From an uncultured Oscillospiraceae bacterium (GTDB lineage Bacteria > Bacillota > Clostridia > Oscillospirales > Ruminococcaceae): a DNA stretch of 64,000 nucleotides. Position 1 is the stretch's first letter. Every line of letters starts with the position of its first letter. The stretch spans positions 62,001 through 126,000 of the forward strand of contig CAKSKU010000002.1 in assembly GCA_934465295.1 (NCBI GenBank), written 5' to 3'. The translations under genes and the position numbers were made by a program. The notes under the pieces were generated by a model. It had not been told where the DNA came from. It ran no database searches and worked only from the letters and a program-made list of their open reading frames with translations. Positions 9,374 through 17,290 of this stretch are shown here, in pieces.

Positions 9374-9688
9374 TCAGCCGTTTACGATCGCATGGAAGAT
9401 ATCCTCTTCCCAGCTTCCGTGACGGTTTTCATATACATCTTTAAGACGTTCGATCTCCTTTTCGCCCTCTGCATTGATAGCTTCGAGCTTCTTGTCGGCT
9501 TCGGCTTTTTCCTTTTCTTCGATCTCCTTAAGGGTCTCATCGGCAGCCTTTATTCGGGATTCAATGATCTTTTCCTGCTGCTCCTTTGCGCCTGCTATGA
9601 TAAGGTTGCGCTGTTTTTCAGCTTCGGCAAGCTTTTCCGAAGCACTTTTATCGATCTCGAGAATACTCTGGATTATGTTTTCGTCCAT
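9374..9688 (-). CDS. V-type ATPase peripheral-stalk subunit G/H
   Basis: A 104-residue protein that is nearly one continuous charged helix (about residues 10-85, rich in Glu, Lys and Ala with AEAEKQRNLIIAGAKEQQEK). This is the pattern of the stalk subunit that pairs with subunit E (called G or H). Being first in the operon matches its usual place. AGAAAGGAATGG lies upstream. Homology cannot be shown at residue level because coiled coils diverge quickly; the call rests on context. Confidence 0.85.
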   Translation of the reverse strand: MDENIIQSILEIDKSASEKLAEAEKQRNLIIAGAKEQQEKIIESRIKAADETLKEIEEKEKAEADKKLEAINAEGEKEIERLKDVYENRHGSWEEDIFHAIVNG

Positions 9689-9709
9689 AACTTACGACCA
9701 TTCCTTTCT

Positions 9710-9735
9710 ATAAAGTCAGCGTTTACTGACTTTAT
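9710..9735. promoter_or_regulatory. 10-bp inverted repeat upstream of the V-ATPase operon
   Basis: ATAAAGTCAG (9710-9719) and CTGACTTTAT (9726-9735) form a perfect inverted repeat 22 bases upstream of the first ATPase gene. It may be an operator or a 5' UTR hairpin. I see no convincing housekeeping promoter between here and the PFL gene terminator, so the operon start remains unplaced. Confidence 0.5.
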
Positions 9736-9752
9736 GTTTACCAACTGCAAAA

Positions 9753-9784
9753 CCCATGCTGTTTTGTCGGCAGCATGGGCATTT
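9753..9784 (-). terminator. Terminator of the UPF0210 gene
   Basis: CCCATGCTG (9753-9761) pairs with CAGCATGGG (9771-9779). On the minus strand it is followed by TTTTGC. It separates the PFL/ACT operon from the V-ATPase operon downstream. Confidence 0.8.
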
Positions 9785-9786
9785 TT

Positions 9787-11142
9787 TTAGTTTTTAAGGC
9801 TGTGAAGGGGCGCAGGGATCTGTCCGCCTCTGTTGATGAACTTGGCAGGCGAATACTTGTTTACGCTCATAACGGGACCCTTGCCGAAAAGTCCGCCCCA
9901 ATCGAGGAACTCGCCTTCCTTCATTCCGATAGCAGGGATAACTCTTACTGCTGTGGTCTTGTTGTTTACCATACCGATAGCAGCTTCATCGGCGATGATA
10001 GCGGAGATGACCTCTGCTGTCGTATCACCGGGGATAACTATCATATCAAGACCAACTGAGCATACAGCCGTCATAGCTTCGAGCTTTTCTATCCTGAGCG
10101 AACCGCAAACGGCAGCATCGATCATTCCTGCATCCTCGGACACGGGGATAAATGCGCCGGAAAGTCCGCCGACCTTTGAGCAAGCCATTACGCCGCCCTT
10201 TTTAACCGCATCATTGAGCAGTGCGAGCGCAGCAGTAGTACCGCAGCAGCCGCAGCTTTCAAGACCTATCTCCTCGAGGATATGCGCAACGGAGTCGCCG
10301 ACTGCGGGAGTAGGTGCAAGCGAAAGGTCAACGATGCCGAACGGAACTCCGAGACGCTTTGAAGCCTCTGTGCCGACGAGCTGACCGACTCTTGTTATCT
10401 TATATGCAGTCTTTTTGATGATATCGGATATCTGTGTGATATCGGCATCGGGGTACTTGGAAAGTGCGGAGCGGACAACGCCCGGTCCCGAAACGCCGAC
10501 ATTTATCATACAGTCACGCTCACCGACACCGTGGTAAGCGCCTGCCATAAACGGGTTATCGTCAACGGAGTTGCAGAAAACAACGAGCTTTGCAGCACCG
10601 AAGCACTGGTTATCGATGGTTTTTTCTGCGCACTCACGGACGATGCCGCCCATAAGCTTTACAGCATCAAGGTTGATACCGCTCTTTGTCGAGCCGATAT
10701 TTACCGAAGAGCAAACGCAGCTTGTCGATGCGAGAGCCTCGGGTATGGAATTGATGAGCTTTTCATCTCCGGCAGCGAAGCCGTTCTGAACGAGTGCGGA
10801 ATAGCCGCCGATGAGGTTCACGCCGACAGCCTTTGCAGCCTTTTCCATTGTAAGCGCAAACTTTACAGGGCTTTCCTTGCAGGCAGCGGAAACCATTGCG
10901 ATAGGCGTAACGGAAAGACGCTTATTGATGATAGGAACACCGAATTCCTTTTCGATATCCTCGCCGACCTTAACGAGATCCTTTGCGCAGGTCGTGATCT
11001 TATCGTAAATTTTATCACAAGCCTTGTCGATGTCGCTGTCGATACAGTCGAGGAGCGAAATGCCCATCGTGATCGTTCTGATATCAAGACATTCGTCCTG
11101 TATCATTCTTATTGTTTCAAGTATATCATGTACATTAAGCAT
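9787..11142 (-). CDS. UPF0210 (PFL) family protein
   Basis: A 451-residue member of the UPF0210/DUF711 family, a predicted cytoplasmic protein whose biochemical role is not settled; structures of homologues recall glycyl-radical-enzyme-like barrels but without an established reaction. Recognisable stretches are DIRTITMGISLLDCID near the start, VGVSGPGVVRSAL in the middle and LDWGGLFGKGPVMSVN near the end, all family hallmarks. It follows its usual partner, the ACT-domain UPF0237 gene, by 33 bases, a pairing that is strongly conserved and suggests the ACT protein is a regulatory subunit. Confidence 0.93.
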   Translation of the reverse strand: MLNVHDILETIRMIQDECLDIRTITMGISLLDCIDSDIDKACDKIYDKITTCAKDLVKVGEDIEKEFGVPIINKRLSVTPIAMVSAACKESPVKFALTMEKAAKAVGVNLIGGYSALVQNGFAAGDEKLINSIPEALASTSCVCSSVNIGSTKSGINLDAVKLMGGIVRECAEKTIDNQCFGAAKLVVFCNSVDDNPFMAGAYHGVGERDCMINVGVSGPGVVRSALSKYPDADITQISDIIKKTAYKITRVGQLVGTEASKRLGVPFGIVDLSLAPTPAVGDSVAHILEEIGLESCGCCGTTAALALLNDAVKKGGVMACSKVGGLSGAFIPVSEDAGMIDAAVCGSLRIEKLEAMTAVCSVGLDMIVIPGDTTAEVISAIIADEAAIGMVNNKTTAVRVIPAIGMKEGEFLDWGGLFGKGPVMSVNKYSPAKFINRGGQIPAPLHSLKN

Positions 11143-11175
11143 TTAATATAACTCCAGTTCTGAAAAATACGTCAC

Positions 11176-11445
11176 TCAGACGGTATGCATCGTGTTGAAG
11201 ATCTCTTCGTGCATTGTATTTATTTTAAGACCCATGCTGTCCCCGAGAGCGGTCATTCTGTCAACAAGCTCCGCAAAGCTCTTGTCAAGCTTCGAGATAT
11301 CAACAAGCATTATCATAGCGAACATATCCTGAAGTACGCTCTGGGTCACTTCGGTAACGTTAGCATTGAATTCAGCGCAGATACCGCTGACCTTTGCAAG
11401 AATACCGACTGTATCCTTACCAACAACAGTTATAACAGCTCTCAT
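11176..11445 (-). CDS. ACT domain protein, UPF0237 family
   Basis: An 89-residue stand-alone ACT domain, the small ligand-binding module used for amino-acid sensing. The sequence MRAVITVVGKDTVGILAKVS is the classic ACT start and is followed by the NVTEVTQSV beta strand. GGAGG lies 9 bases upstream of the ATG, and a TATAAT box is seen further upstream near 11492-11497 on the minus strand. It is the first gene of a two-gene operon with UPF0210. Confidence 0.93.
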   Translation of the reverse strand: MRAVITVVGKDTVGILAKVSGICAEFNANVTEVTQSVLQDMFAMIMLVDISKLDKSFAELVDRMTALGDSMGLKINTMHEEIFNTMHTV

Positions 11446-11600
11446 AGAAAGAAACCTCCGAAAATAATTTTATAAACAATATATACAAGATATTATATCA
11501 CAACCTTTTCCGCAAAAATAGACTAAATTTAAACAAATTTAAAGTTAAATTATTAACGAACTTGTGACTTATACTCTTTTTCCACCTTGCGCTGTAATTT

Positions 11601-11616
11601 TTGTCAGAAATGACAA
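11601..11616. promoter_or_regulatory. Inverted repeat in a divergent promoter region
   Basis: TTGTCA-GAAA-TGACAA is a perfect 6-bp inverted repeat between the divergent ACT and Lrp genes, about 125 bases upstream of the Lrp start and near both promoters. It is a candidate operator, possibly for the neighbouring Lrp-type regulator. Confidence 0.4.
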
Positions 11617-11651
11617 TTTGAAAAGCCTTTGCAAAATGTCAAAAAAAATTG

Positions 11652-11680
11652 TAGACTTTGCTTTTCTTATGTGCTATAAT
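11652..11680 (+). promoter_or_regulatory. Promoter for the Lrp-aminotransferase-ispE operon
   Basis: TAGACT (11652-11657), 17 bases, TATAAT (11675-11680). The -10 box is perfect and the -35 matches 4 of 6. Confidence 0.6.
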
Positions 11681-11690
11681 AATATGTATC

Positions 11691-11715
11691 GCAGCAAACC
11701 GATAAAATTTGCTGC
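11691..11715. promoter_or_regulatory. Inverted repeat GCAGCAAA-N9-TTTGCTGC
   Basis: A perfect 8-bp inverted repeat lies just downstream of the -10 box of the Lrp promoter and 27 bases before its start codon. Its size and place fit an autoregulatory operator for the Lrp-type protein or an RNA hairpin in the leader. Confidence 0.5.
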
Positions 11716-11741
11716 AGATCTGAAAAAAAGGATGGGTTGTA

Positions 11742-12221
11742 ATGGACAATATTTTAAAACTCCTCAAGCAGAACGCTCGGCTTTCCAACAAGGAAATCGC
11801 CTCAATGACCGGCAGCACCGAAGAAGCGGTCGCGGCAAAGATAAAAGAATATGAAAGCAGCGGCGTTATAAAGGGCTATTCCGCCATCCTCAATGACGAG
11901 CTCGCAGACAAGGACAACGTTACCGCATTCATCGCAGTAAAGGTAACTCCTACGGCTGAATTCGGCTTTGATGCCATTGCAAAGAAAATATTATCATACG
12001 GAGAAGTTGAGAGCCTCACGCTCATGTCGGGCGCATTCGACCTCGCCGTTACCATAAGCGGCACAAACTATAAGGAGATCGCTCTGTTCGTTGCACAGCG
12101 ACTTTCCACTATTGAGGGCATCGTATCAACATCTACGCACTTCTTCCTCAAAAAATACAAGGATAAGGGCTTTATGATAAATGCCGATGACAAAGATGAA
12201 AGGAGTTTCGTTTCTCCATGA
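11742..12221 (+). CDS. Lrp/AsnC family transcriptional regulator
   Basis: A 159-residue regulator with an N-terminal winged helix-turn-helix (residues 1-50, ILKLLKQNARLSNKEIASM) and a C-terminal RAM ligand-binding domain (about 60-140). Such proteins bind amino acids and control amino-acid metabolism. It overlaps the aminotransferase gene by four bases (ATGA), so the two are translationally coupled and the regulator very likely responds to an amino acid handled by that enzyme. Start supported by AAAGGATGGGTTGTAATG spacing. Inverted repeats upstream suggest autoregulation. Confidence 0.93.
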   Translation: MDNILKLLKQNARLSNKEIASMTGSTEEAVAAKIKEYESSGVIKGYSAILNDELADKDNVTAFIAVKVTPTAEFGFDAIAKKILSYGEVESLTLMSGAFDLAVTISGTNYKEIALFVAQRLSTIEGIVSTSTHFFLKKYKDKGFMINADDKDERSFVSP

Positions 12222-13399
12222 TGGACTATGACCGAATACTTTCCGACAAGTGCAAGGAGATAAAGCCGTCGGGAATCCGTAAATTTTTTGATATTGCAAA
12301 CTCGATGGAGGGGGTCATCTCGCTCGGTGTCGGCGAACCCGACTTCGCCACTCCGTGGACGATACGCAGCAAGGCTATAACCACTCTCCAGCAGGGCAAG
12401 ACGGTTTACACCGCAAATGCGGGACTTCTCGAACTCCGCTGTGCGATCTCAAAATATCTTGAACGCAAATATGACCTTAAATATGACCCTAAGGACGAGA
12501 TAATCGTAACTGTCGGCGGTTCGGAGGCTATCGACCTCTGCATAAGAGCCGTTGTTGATCCCGGCGATGAAGTCCTCGTTGTTGAGCCGTCTTTCGTATG
12601 CTACAAGCCTATCGTTGACCTTATGCATGGTGTTCCCGTTGTTATCGAAACCAAGCCCGAGGACAACTTCAAGCTCACAGCCGAGGCTCTTCGTGCCAAG
12701 ATCACCGATAAGACAAAGCTTCTTATCCTGCCTTTCCCGAACAATCCGACGGGTGCAATTATGACAAGACCCGAGCTTGAAGCCGTTGCCGACGTTCTCA
12801 GAGGAACGAATATCCTCGTTCTCACGGACGAAATTTACTCCGAGCTTTCCTATCACGGCAAGCACGTTTCCATTGCCGAGATCGACGGTATGCAGGAAAG
12901 AACTATCTATGTAAACGGCTTTTCAAAGGCATTCGCAATGACAGGCTGGCGTCTTGGATATCTTGCAGGTCCGAAGCCTCTCGTTTCGCAGATGCTCAAA
13001 ATTCACCAGTACGCAATAATGTGTTCCCCCACAGTTTCGCAGTATGCCGCTGTCGATGCGCTCGAAAAGTGCGATGACGACGTTCAGGCAATGGTAAAAG
13101 AATACGATATGCGCCGCAGATATATTGTCAACGCATTCAACGAGCTTGGTCTTACCTGCTTTGAACCGGGCGGTGCATTCTATGTTTTCCCCTGCATAAA
13201 GTCAACGGGACTTACGAGCCAGCAGTTCTGCGAGGATCTCCTTTACAAGCACAAGGTAGCAGTCGTTCCGGGCGATGCGTTCGGAGATTGCGGAGAGGGC
13301 TACATAAGAGTTTCCTACGCTTATTCTCTCCAGCACCTCAAAACCGCTGTTGAAGCGATAAAAGAATACCTCGATGACCTCAAAAAGAACAATGGATAA
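12218..13399 (+). CDS. PLP-dependent aminotransferase, class I/II
   Basis: A 393-residue fold-type I aminotransferase of the aspartate/aromatic aminotransferase group. The Schiff-base lysine is in NGFSKAFAMTGWRLGY; PFPNNPTG and the TDEIYSEL aspartate/tyrosine that hold the cofactor are present, as is the C-terminal Arg in GEGYIRVSYA that binds the substrate carboxylate. The exact amino donor cannot be told from sequence. It sits between the coupled Lrp regulator and ispE, overlapping ispE by 8 bases. Confidence 0.93.
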   Translation: MMDYDRILSDKCKEIKPSGIRKFFDIANSMEGVISLGVGEPDFATPWTIRSKAITTLQQGKTVYTANAGLLELRCAISKYLERKYDLKYDPKDEIIVTVGGSEAIDLCIRAVVDPGDEVLVVEPSFVCYKPIVDLMHGVPVVIETKPEDNFKLTAEALRAKITDKTKLLILPFPNNPTGAIMTRPELEAVADVLRGTNILVLTDEIYSELSYHGKHVSIAEIDGMQERTIYVNGFSKAFAMTGWRLGYLAGPKPLVSQMLKIHQYAIMCSPTVSQYAAVDALEKCDDDVQAMVKEYDMRRRYIVNAFNELGLTCFEPGGAFYVFPCIKSTGLTSQQFCEDLLYKHKVAVVPGDAFGDCGEGYIRVSYAYSLQHLKTAVEAIKEYLDDLKKNNG

Positions 13400-14243
13400 G
13401 CTTTCTGTAAAGGCGAATGCAAAGATAAATCTGACCCTCAATATCACGGGCAGACTTCCGAACGGCTATCATACCCTGCGGAGCATTATGCAGAGCATTT
13501 CGCTTCACGATGTTGTTACCGTTGAAAAAACAGATTCAGCCGAAATTGAAGTGATCTGCGGCGGAGGGATACCCTCGGGCGACCGGAACATCGCATACAA
13601 AGCCGCCCGTGAATTTTTCCGCTTCGCCGATATTGCCGACAAAGGCGTTAAGATAACTGTTGAAAAGCATATTCCGTCCGAAGCAGGACTTGGCGGAGGA
13701 AGCGCTGATGCCGCCGCTGTTATATGCTGCTTGGACAAGCTTTTCGGCTGTAATTTTTCGCAGAAAGCTCTTTGTGATACAGGCGCTTCGGTCGGCGCAG
13801 ATGTTCCGTTCTGCATCGTAGGCGGAACTGCACTTTGTGAGGGCATCGGCGAAGTGATAACTCCCCTTTCGCCGCTTGAATGTGAATGTGTTCTTATCGC
13901 AAAGGGAAAGCTCGGCGTTTCCACCAAAGAAGCCTACGCCAAGATCGACAGCGCAGAGATAAAACATTACCCGTGGGAGGTTTCCGACTTCAGCGGCGGC
14001 TTTGAAAACTGGGCAAGGCTTTGCTCCAACGATTTTGAGGCTGTTTCGGGCAATTCCGAAGTCGAGGCTGTAATTTCGGAGATGAAAAGCAGCGGTGCTT
14101 CGCTATCACAGATGAGCGGAAGCGGTTCGGCTGTGTTCGGATTATTCTCCGAGCGTGAAAATGCTGAAAGCTGTCGGGAAAAGCTCACCAAACTCGGATT
14201 TTTTGCCGAAATATGCGGATTTGCCGAAAAAGGAATTGAATAA
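13392..14243 (+). CDS. ispE: 4-diphosphocytidyl-2-C-methyl-D-erythritol kinase
   Basis: This GHMP kinase phosphorylates CDP-methylerythritol in the non-mevalonate isoprenoid pathway. The 283-residue protein begins MDKLSVKANAKINLTLNI, carries the GHMP ATP loop PSEAGLGGGSADAAAV near residue 90-105 and the C-terminal MSGSGSAVFGLF. I take the ATG at 13392, which gives the usual N-terminus; an in-frame ATG at 13374 adds six unlikely residues. It overlaps the aminotransferase gene and ends at a bidirectional terminator. Confidence 0.95.
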   Translation: MDKLSVKANAKINLTLNITGRLPNGYHTLRSIMQSISLHDVVTVEKTDSAEIEVICGGGIPSGDRNIAYKAAREFFRFADIADKGVKITVEKHIPSEAGLGGGSADAAAVICCLDKLFGCNFSQKALCDTGASVGADVPFCIVGGTALCEGIGEVITPLSPLECECVLIAKGKLGVSTKEAYAKIDSAEIKHYPWEVSDFSGGFENWARLCSNDFEAVSGNSEVEAVISEMKSSGASLSQMSGSGSAVFGLFSERENAESCREKLTKLGFFAEICGFAEKGIE

Positions 14244-14261
14244 TTATTTCCGAAGAAATAA

Positions 14262-14306
14262 AAATGCGTTTTCAAAGCAATTTGCAATGAAAACGCATTT
14301 ATTTTT
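14262..14306. terminator. Bidirectional terminator, ispE / hydrolase
   Basis: AAATGCGTTTTCA (14262-14274) pairs with TGAAAACGCATTT (14288-14300), with A-tract before and T-tract after, so it can serve both convergent genes. Confidence 0.85.
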
Positions 14307-15262
14307 TACTTTATATATTTGTTAAGGAAATCATCGACCGTGCGGTAGTATTTTTCGGGACAGATCACATCACACTGCATATGGTCTGCACCCTCGACAA
14401 CATAGGTTTCCTTTTCGCTTGCGCAGCTCTTATACAAGGTATCGAACATTTCAAACGGTATGCACTTATCCTCTGTGCCCTGAATGAAAAGTATCGGGAT
14501 ATTAGTCTTTTTCACGGCTTCAACGGCACTTGCCTTTTTGAAGTCAAGTCCGATGACGAACTTTGCATAGAGAGATGCGAGGAAAACTATCGGCTCGGGG
14601 AAAATATGCAGGGTCTCACGGATCTGCCACTTCATGATCGAACGTACATCTGAAAAACCGCTGTCCTCAACGATAGCCTTTACGTTCTGCGGGAGGTCGT
14701 CTGCGGAAGCCATCATTACCTCGGCTGCGCCCATCGAAATGCCGTACAGAACGATCTGCGCCTGCGGATCACGGGCAAGAATGAAGTTCACATAGCCTTT
14801 GAGGTCGGATTTTTCGAGATAGCCCATGCCGATATAGCTGCCTTCAGTCCTTCCCGAGGCTCTGCCGTCAACGGCGAGGACGTTATATCCCATTTTGATG
14901 AAGTTATAAGCCTGAAAACCGAGGTTATAAGCGTTGCCCTTATAGCCATGACACATTATAACATACTTTCGTGAATGCTTTTCAGCCATGCTCAGAACGG
15001 CGTGGACTTTTATGCCGCTTTTGGTGAGCAGAAAAACGTCCTCCGAATGTGCTTTGAACCAATCATTATATTCCTTGGTTCTGTTTTTAAGGATATCTCT
15101 GTTTTTATCGGCTTCTTTCTTTGTGTTATGCGGAAGCATATCAATGGTGAAGCTCTTCTCCCCTGCTCTGAGCGAATAGTCGCAGAAAAGCTTTGCTGCG
15201 ACTGCACAGATCGCTGTTATCGCTGCGGCTGCGGAGAGTATAACTTTTATCGATTTTTTCAT
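14306..15262 (-). CDS. Alpha/beta hydrolase, membrane-anchored
   Basis: A 318-residue hydrolase with one N-terminal membrane segment or uncleaved signal (residues 3-24, IKVILSAAAAITAICAV) and an alpha/beta-hydrolase domain facing outside. The nucleophile elbow is YGISMGA, the acid is probably in IQGTEDKCIPF and the histidine in EGADHMQCD, so the triad is complete. It resembles the BAAT/YqkD-like serine hydrolases; substrate unknown. The ATG at 15262 follows AAAGGTTGG; longer in-frame starts lack a binding site. It is a single gene. Confidence 0.88.
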   Translation of the reverse strand: MKKSIKVILSAAAAITAICAVAAKLFCDYSLRAGEKSFTIDMLPHNTKKEADKNRDILKNRTKEYNDWFKAHSEDVFLLTKSGIKVHAVLSMAEKHSRKYVIMCHGYKGNAYNLGFQAYNFIKMGYNVLAVDGRASGRTEGSYIGMGYLEKSDLKGYVNFILARDPQAQIVLYGISMGAAEVMMASADDLPQNVKAIVEDSGFSDVRSIMKWQIRETLHIFPEPIVFLASLYAKFVIGLDFKKASAVEAVKKTNIPILFIQGTEDKCIPFEMFDTLYKSCASEKETYVVEGADHMQCDVICPEKYYRTVDDFLNKYIK

Positions 15263-15425
15263 TTCTATCCAACCTTTCTGTAAAAAAGAGGTCAAGTCTG
15301 TTTTTCTAATTTTATCACATTTATTTTTAAAAGTCAATGAAAATACGGAAATCACGCAAAACAGGCATTTCAGCCGCCATTACAGGCTTTATGCAAAGTT
15401 TTTCAGAAAAATTTCTCAAAAACCC

Positions 15426-15454
15426 TTGACAAACGCTCCTCATAGTGATATAAT
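15426..15454 (+). promoter_or_regulatory. Promoter of tRNA-Arg
   Basis: TTGACA (15426-15431), 17 bases, TATAAT (15449-15454): a perfect consensus promoter 21 bases before the tRNA. Confidence 0.9.
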
Positions 15455-15474
15455 AATTTATGCTGATTGAAGAT

Positions 15475-15551
15475 GCGTTGCTAGCTCAGCTGGATAGAGT
15501 GACTGGCTACGAACCAGTAGGTCAGGGGTTCGAGTCCCTTGCAGCGCACCA
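15475..15551 (+). tRNA. tRNA-Arg (anticodon ACG)
   Basis: The acceptor arms GCGTTGC and GCAGCGC pair over 7 bp with one G-U; the anticodon stem ACTGG/CCAGT encloses the loop CTACGAA, giving anticodon ACG. The T-loop GGTTCGAGTCC is intact and the CCA end is encoded (15549-15551). ACG is read as ICG after deamination. Confidence 0.97.
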
Positions 15552-15559
15552 AACAGACT

Positions 15560-15590
15560 AAGCCTTGTGTTTATTCACAAGGCTTTTTAT
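15560..15590 (+). terminator. Terminator of tRNA-Arg
   Basis: AAGCCTTGTG (15560-15569) pairs perfectly with CACAAGGCTT (15576-15585), followed by a T run. Confidence 0.9.
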
Positions 15591-15628
15591 TTTGCCTTTT
15601 TTATCAAGCATAGCATCAAACATCAGAA

Positions 15629-16103
15629 AAGCCGACTGTTTTTACGCAGTCGGATTCAGTCTGTCGAAAAAGTATGTTGCATTTATGCAGATTTACGAAA
15701 AAGTATTTCATGACTTGATCTCTAAAAGAAAAAATGCCATTCATATCCCGTCGGCGCTAAACGCTCGTCGCTCTGCTCCTCACGTTTATTTGCCGAGGAT
15801 AGTTGTTCAGAACATAAAGAATAAGCGCAATTCACATTTTATAGGTTTACAAACCGATTTTTCACGTTCTGTTTTACCTTTTTGATGTGAATTGCGCCTT
15901 TTTAGTTGTTACTGATTACGCTATTGCTACACAACCTTTAACTGTCAGTTTAAAGTATTTCGCTTCTGCGGAAGCGACCAAGGGCTTTGCCCTCTGGACA
16001 CCCACCACCCTTTGAACAAAGCGAAATTCTTTCAGAATTAACGTAAACTTTAATTTTGTGCAACTTCGACAGGCTGAGCCGACTGCGTTCAAACAGTCGG
16101 CTT
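15629..16103 (+). repeat. Dispersed structured intergenic repeat, copy 2, with terminal inverted repeats
   Basis: The core (15655-16075) aligns along its length with 651-1050: variable hairpin TAAACG/CGTTTA, GCCGAGGATAGTTGTT, core hairpin GCGCAATTCACAT (15825-15837) / ATGTGAATTGCGC (15885-15897) then CTTTTT, hairpin CGCTTCTGCGGAAGCG, AGGGCTTTGCCCT and CACCCACCACCCTTT. It carries an insertion near 16018-16040. Outside the core, the two ends form near-perfect 40-bp inverted repeats, each containing a GCCGACTG hairpin. It lies between the tRNA and a convergent gene; no coding capacity. Confidence 0.9.
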
Positions 16104-16108
16104 GCTTT
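16077..16108. terminator. Hairpin at the right end of repeat copy 2
   Basis: AGCCGACTG (16077-16085) pairs with CAGTCGGCT (16094-16102), with T-run on the plus strand. It lies 16 bases after the aldolase stop on the minus strand and is mirrored by a similar hairpin at 15629-15653. Confidence 0.7.
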
Positions 16109-16117
16109 TTTATTCAA

Positions 16118-17098
16118 TTATGAAAGCTCGTAGAGAAGATCCTGATAAAAATCATCGTAATCGGTCTTTTCGTCCTTGATGAATGCGATAGCTGCTCTTG
16201 GGTGGCGGTTAAGAACGCCTGTGAGCATATAAGGCACATCGTAGCCCCATACAGAGCCCTTTTCTCTTTCCTGCGAGATATATTTCTCAACGAATTTGAG
16301 TGCGGGAGAAAGGTTGTAATTCGGGTTCTTGAGGAATGCGAGCATCTGTTCCATAAAGCAGTTGCCTGCGCCTCTTCCCATGCCGCTCATTGTTGCATCT
16401 GCGAAGCTTGCACCGAAAGCGATGCCCTCGATAGTGTTTGCGAATGCGAGCTGCTGGTTATTGTGCATATGAAGTCCGACCTTCTTGCCGCAGGATTCAG
16501 CCGCAGCGCAGTACATCTTGGTCATTTCGCGGATCTGCTCGGGGTAGAGCGAGCCGTAGCTGTCAACGAGGTAGATAACGTCAACAGGAGAATCGCATAC
16601 CATTTCGAGCGACTTCTTTACGTCCTCTTCCTTTGCTGCGGAGATAGCCATAATGTTGACGGTCGTTTCGTAGCCGAGGTCGTGGCAGTAGTTTATCATT
16701 TCGATAGCACCGGGCATCTGGTGAGTGTATGTAGCGATACGGATCATATCGATAACGCTCTCGTCCTTAGGGATAATATCCTTTTTGTAGTCGCAGCGTC
16801 CGACATCGGCCATAACCGTGAGCTTAAGGTTTGTGTTGTTTTCGCCGACGATAGCACGGATATCCTCTTCATCGCAGAATTTCCACTTGCCGAAATCTTC
16901 GACCTTGAAGAGATCCTTTGAAGCCTTATAGCCGAATTCCATATATTCAACGCCTGCCTTGACGTTGGTTTTATAAAGTTCCTTCACGAACTCATCAGAA
17001 AATCTGAAATTATTCACAAGTCCGCCGTCACGGATAGTTGCATCGAGGAGCTTGATGTCAGGTCTGTATGACATAAGATCGCCTTTTTTCTCTAACAT
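16118..17098 (-). CDS. HMGL-like aldolase domain protein
   Basis: A TIM-barrel protein of the DRE-TIM metallolyase family (HMG-CoA lyase, homocitrate synthase, 4-hydroxy-2-oxovalerate aldolase). The motif LLDATIRDGGL replaces the usual RDG of the DxxRDG metal site, GLHMHNNQQLAFAN gives the two metal histidines, and GMGRGAGNCFMEQ closes the barrel. At 326 residues it lacks the C-terminal domain of synthases, so it is a lone barrel; substrate unknown. Start is ambiguous: 17098 has GGAAGG 11 bases upstream, while the ATG at 17074 (MSYRPDIKLLDATIRDGG) matches homologues better. Single gene with its own promoter. Confidence 0.88.
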   Translation of the reverse strand: MLEKKGDLMSYRPDIKLLDATIRDGGLVNNFRFSDEFVKELYKTNVKAGVEYMEFGYKASKDLFKVEDFGKWKFCDEEDIRAIVGENNTNLKLTVMADVGRCDYKKDIIPKDESVIDMIRIATYTHQMPGAIEMINYCHDLGYETTVNIMAISAAKEEDVKKSLEMVCDSPVDVIYLVDSYGSLYPEQIREMTKMYCAAAESCGKKVGLHMHNNQQLAFANTIEGIAFGASFADATMSGMGRGAGNCFMEQMLAFLKNPNYNLSPALKFVEKYISQEREKGSVWGYDVPYMLTGVLNRHPRAAIAFIKDEKTDYDDFYQDLLYELS

Positions 17099-17120
17099 TT
17101 ATAAACATTCCTTCCTTGAT

Positions 17121-17170
17121 ACTTTAGCGATTTTAAGCTTTTGTGCTTTTAAGCTTTTTGGTGCTAAAGT
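17121..17170. promoter_or_regulatory. Inverted repeat and direct repeats in the aldolase leader
   Basis: ACTTTAGC (17121-17128) and GCTAAAGT (17163-17170) form a perfect inverted repeat around two copies of TTTTAAGCTTTT. It lies between the promoter and start of the aldolase gene, as expected of an operator or leader hairpin. Confidence 0.5.
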
Positions 17171-17187
17171 AATTTACTACATTAGTA

Positions 17188-17216
17188 ATTTTATCATATA
17201 AAAGCAGTTCTGTCAA
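17188..17216 (-). promoter_or_regulatory. Promoter of the aldolase gene
   Basis: On the minus strand TTGACA (17216-17211), 17 bases, TAAAAT (17193-17188). Confidence 0.75.
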
Positions 17217-17259
17217 CCATATATTTCACATTTTACATTTTGTTCATTTTCATCAAAAA

Positions 17260-17287
17260 ATGCGCCGAACTATGACGGCGCATTTTT
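17260..17287 (-). terminator. Terminator of the pseudokinase gene
   Basis: ATGCGCCG (17260-17267) pairs with CGGCGCAT (17276-17283); on the minus strand a TTTTTT run follows. Confidence 0.85.
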
Positions 17288-17290
17288 GGC

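Noticed and set aside
15640..16100. Prophage or IS attachment at the tRNA-Arg gene
   Set aside because: No integrase, transposase or duplicated tRNA 3' end is present; the downstream sequence is the dispersed repeat.
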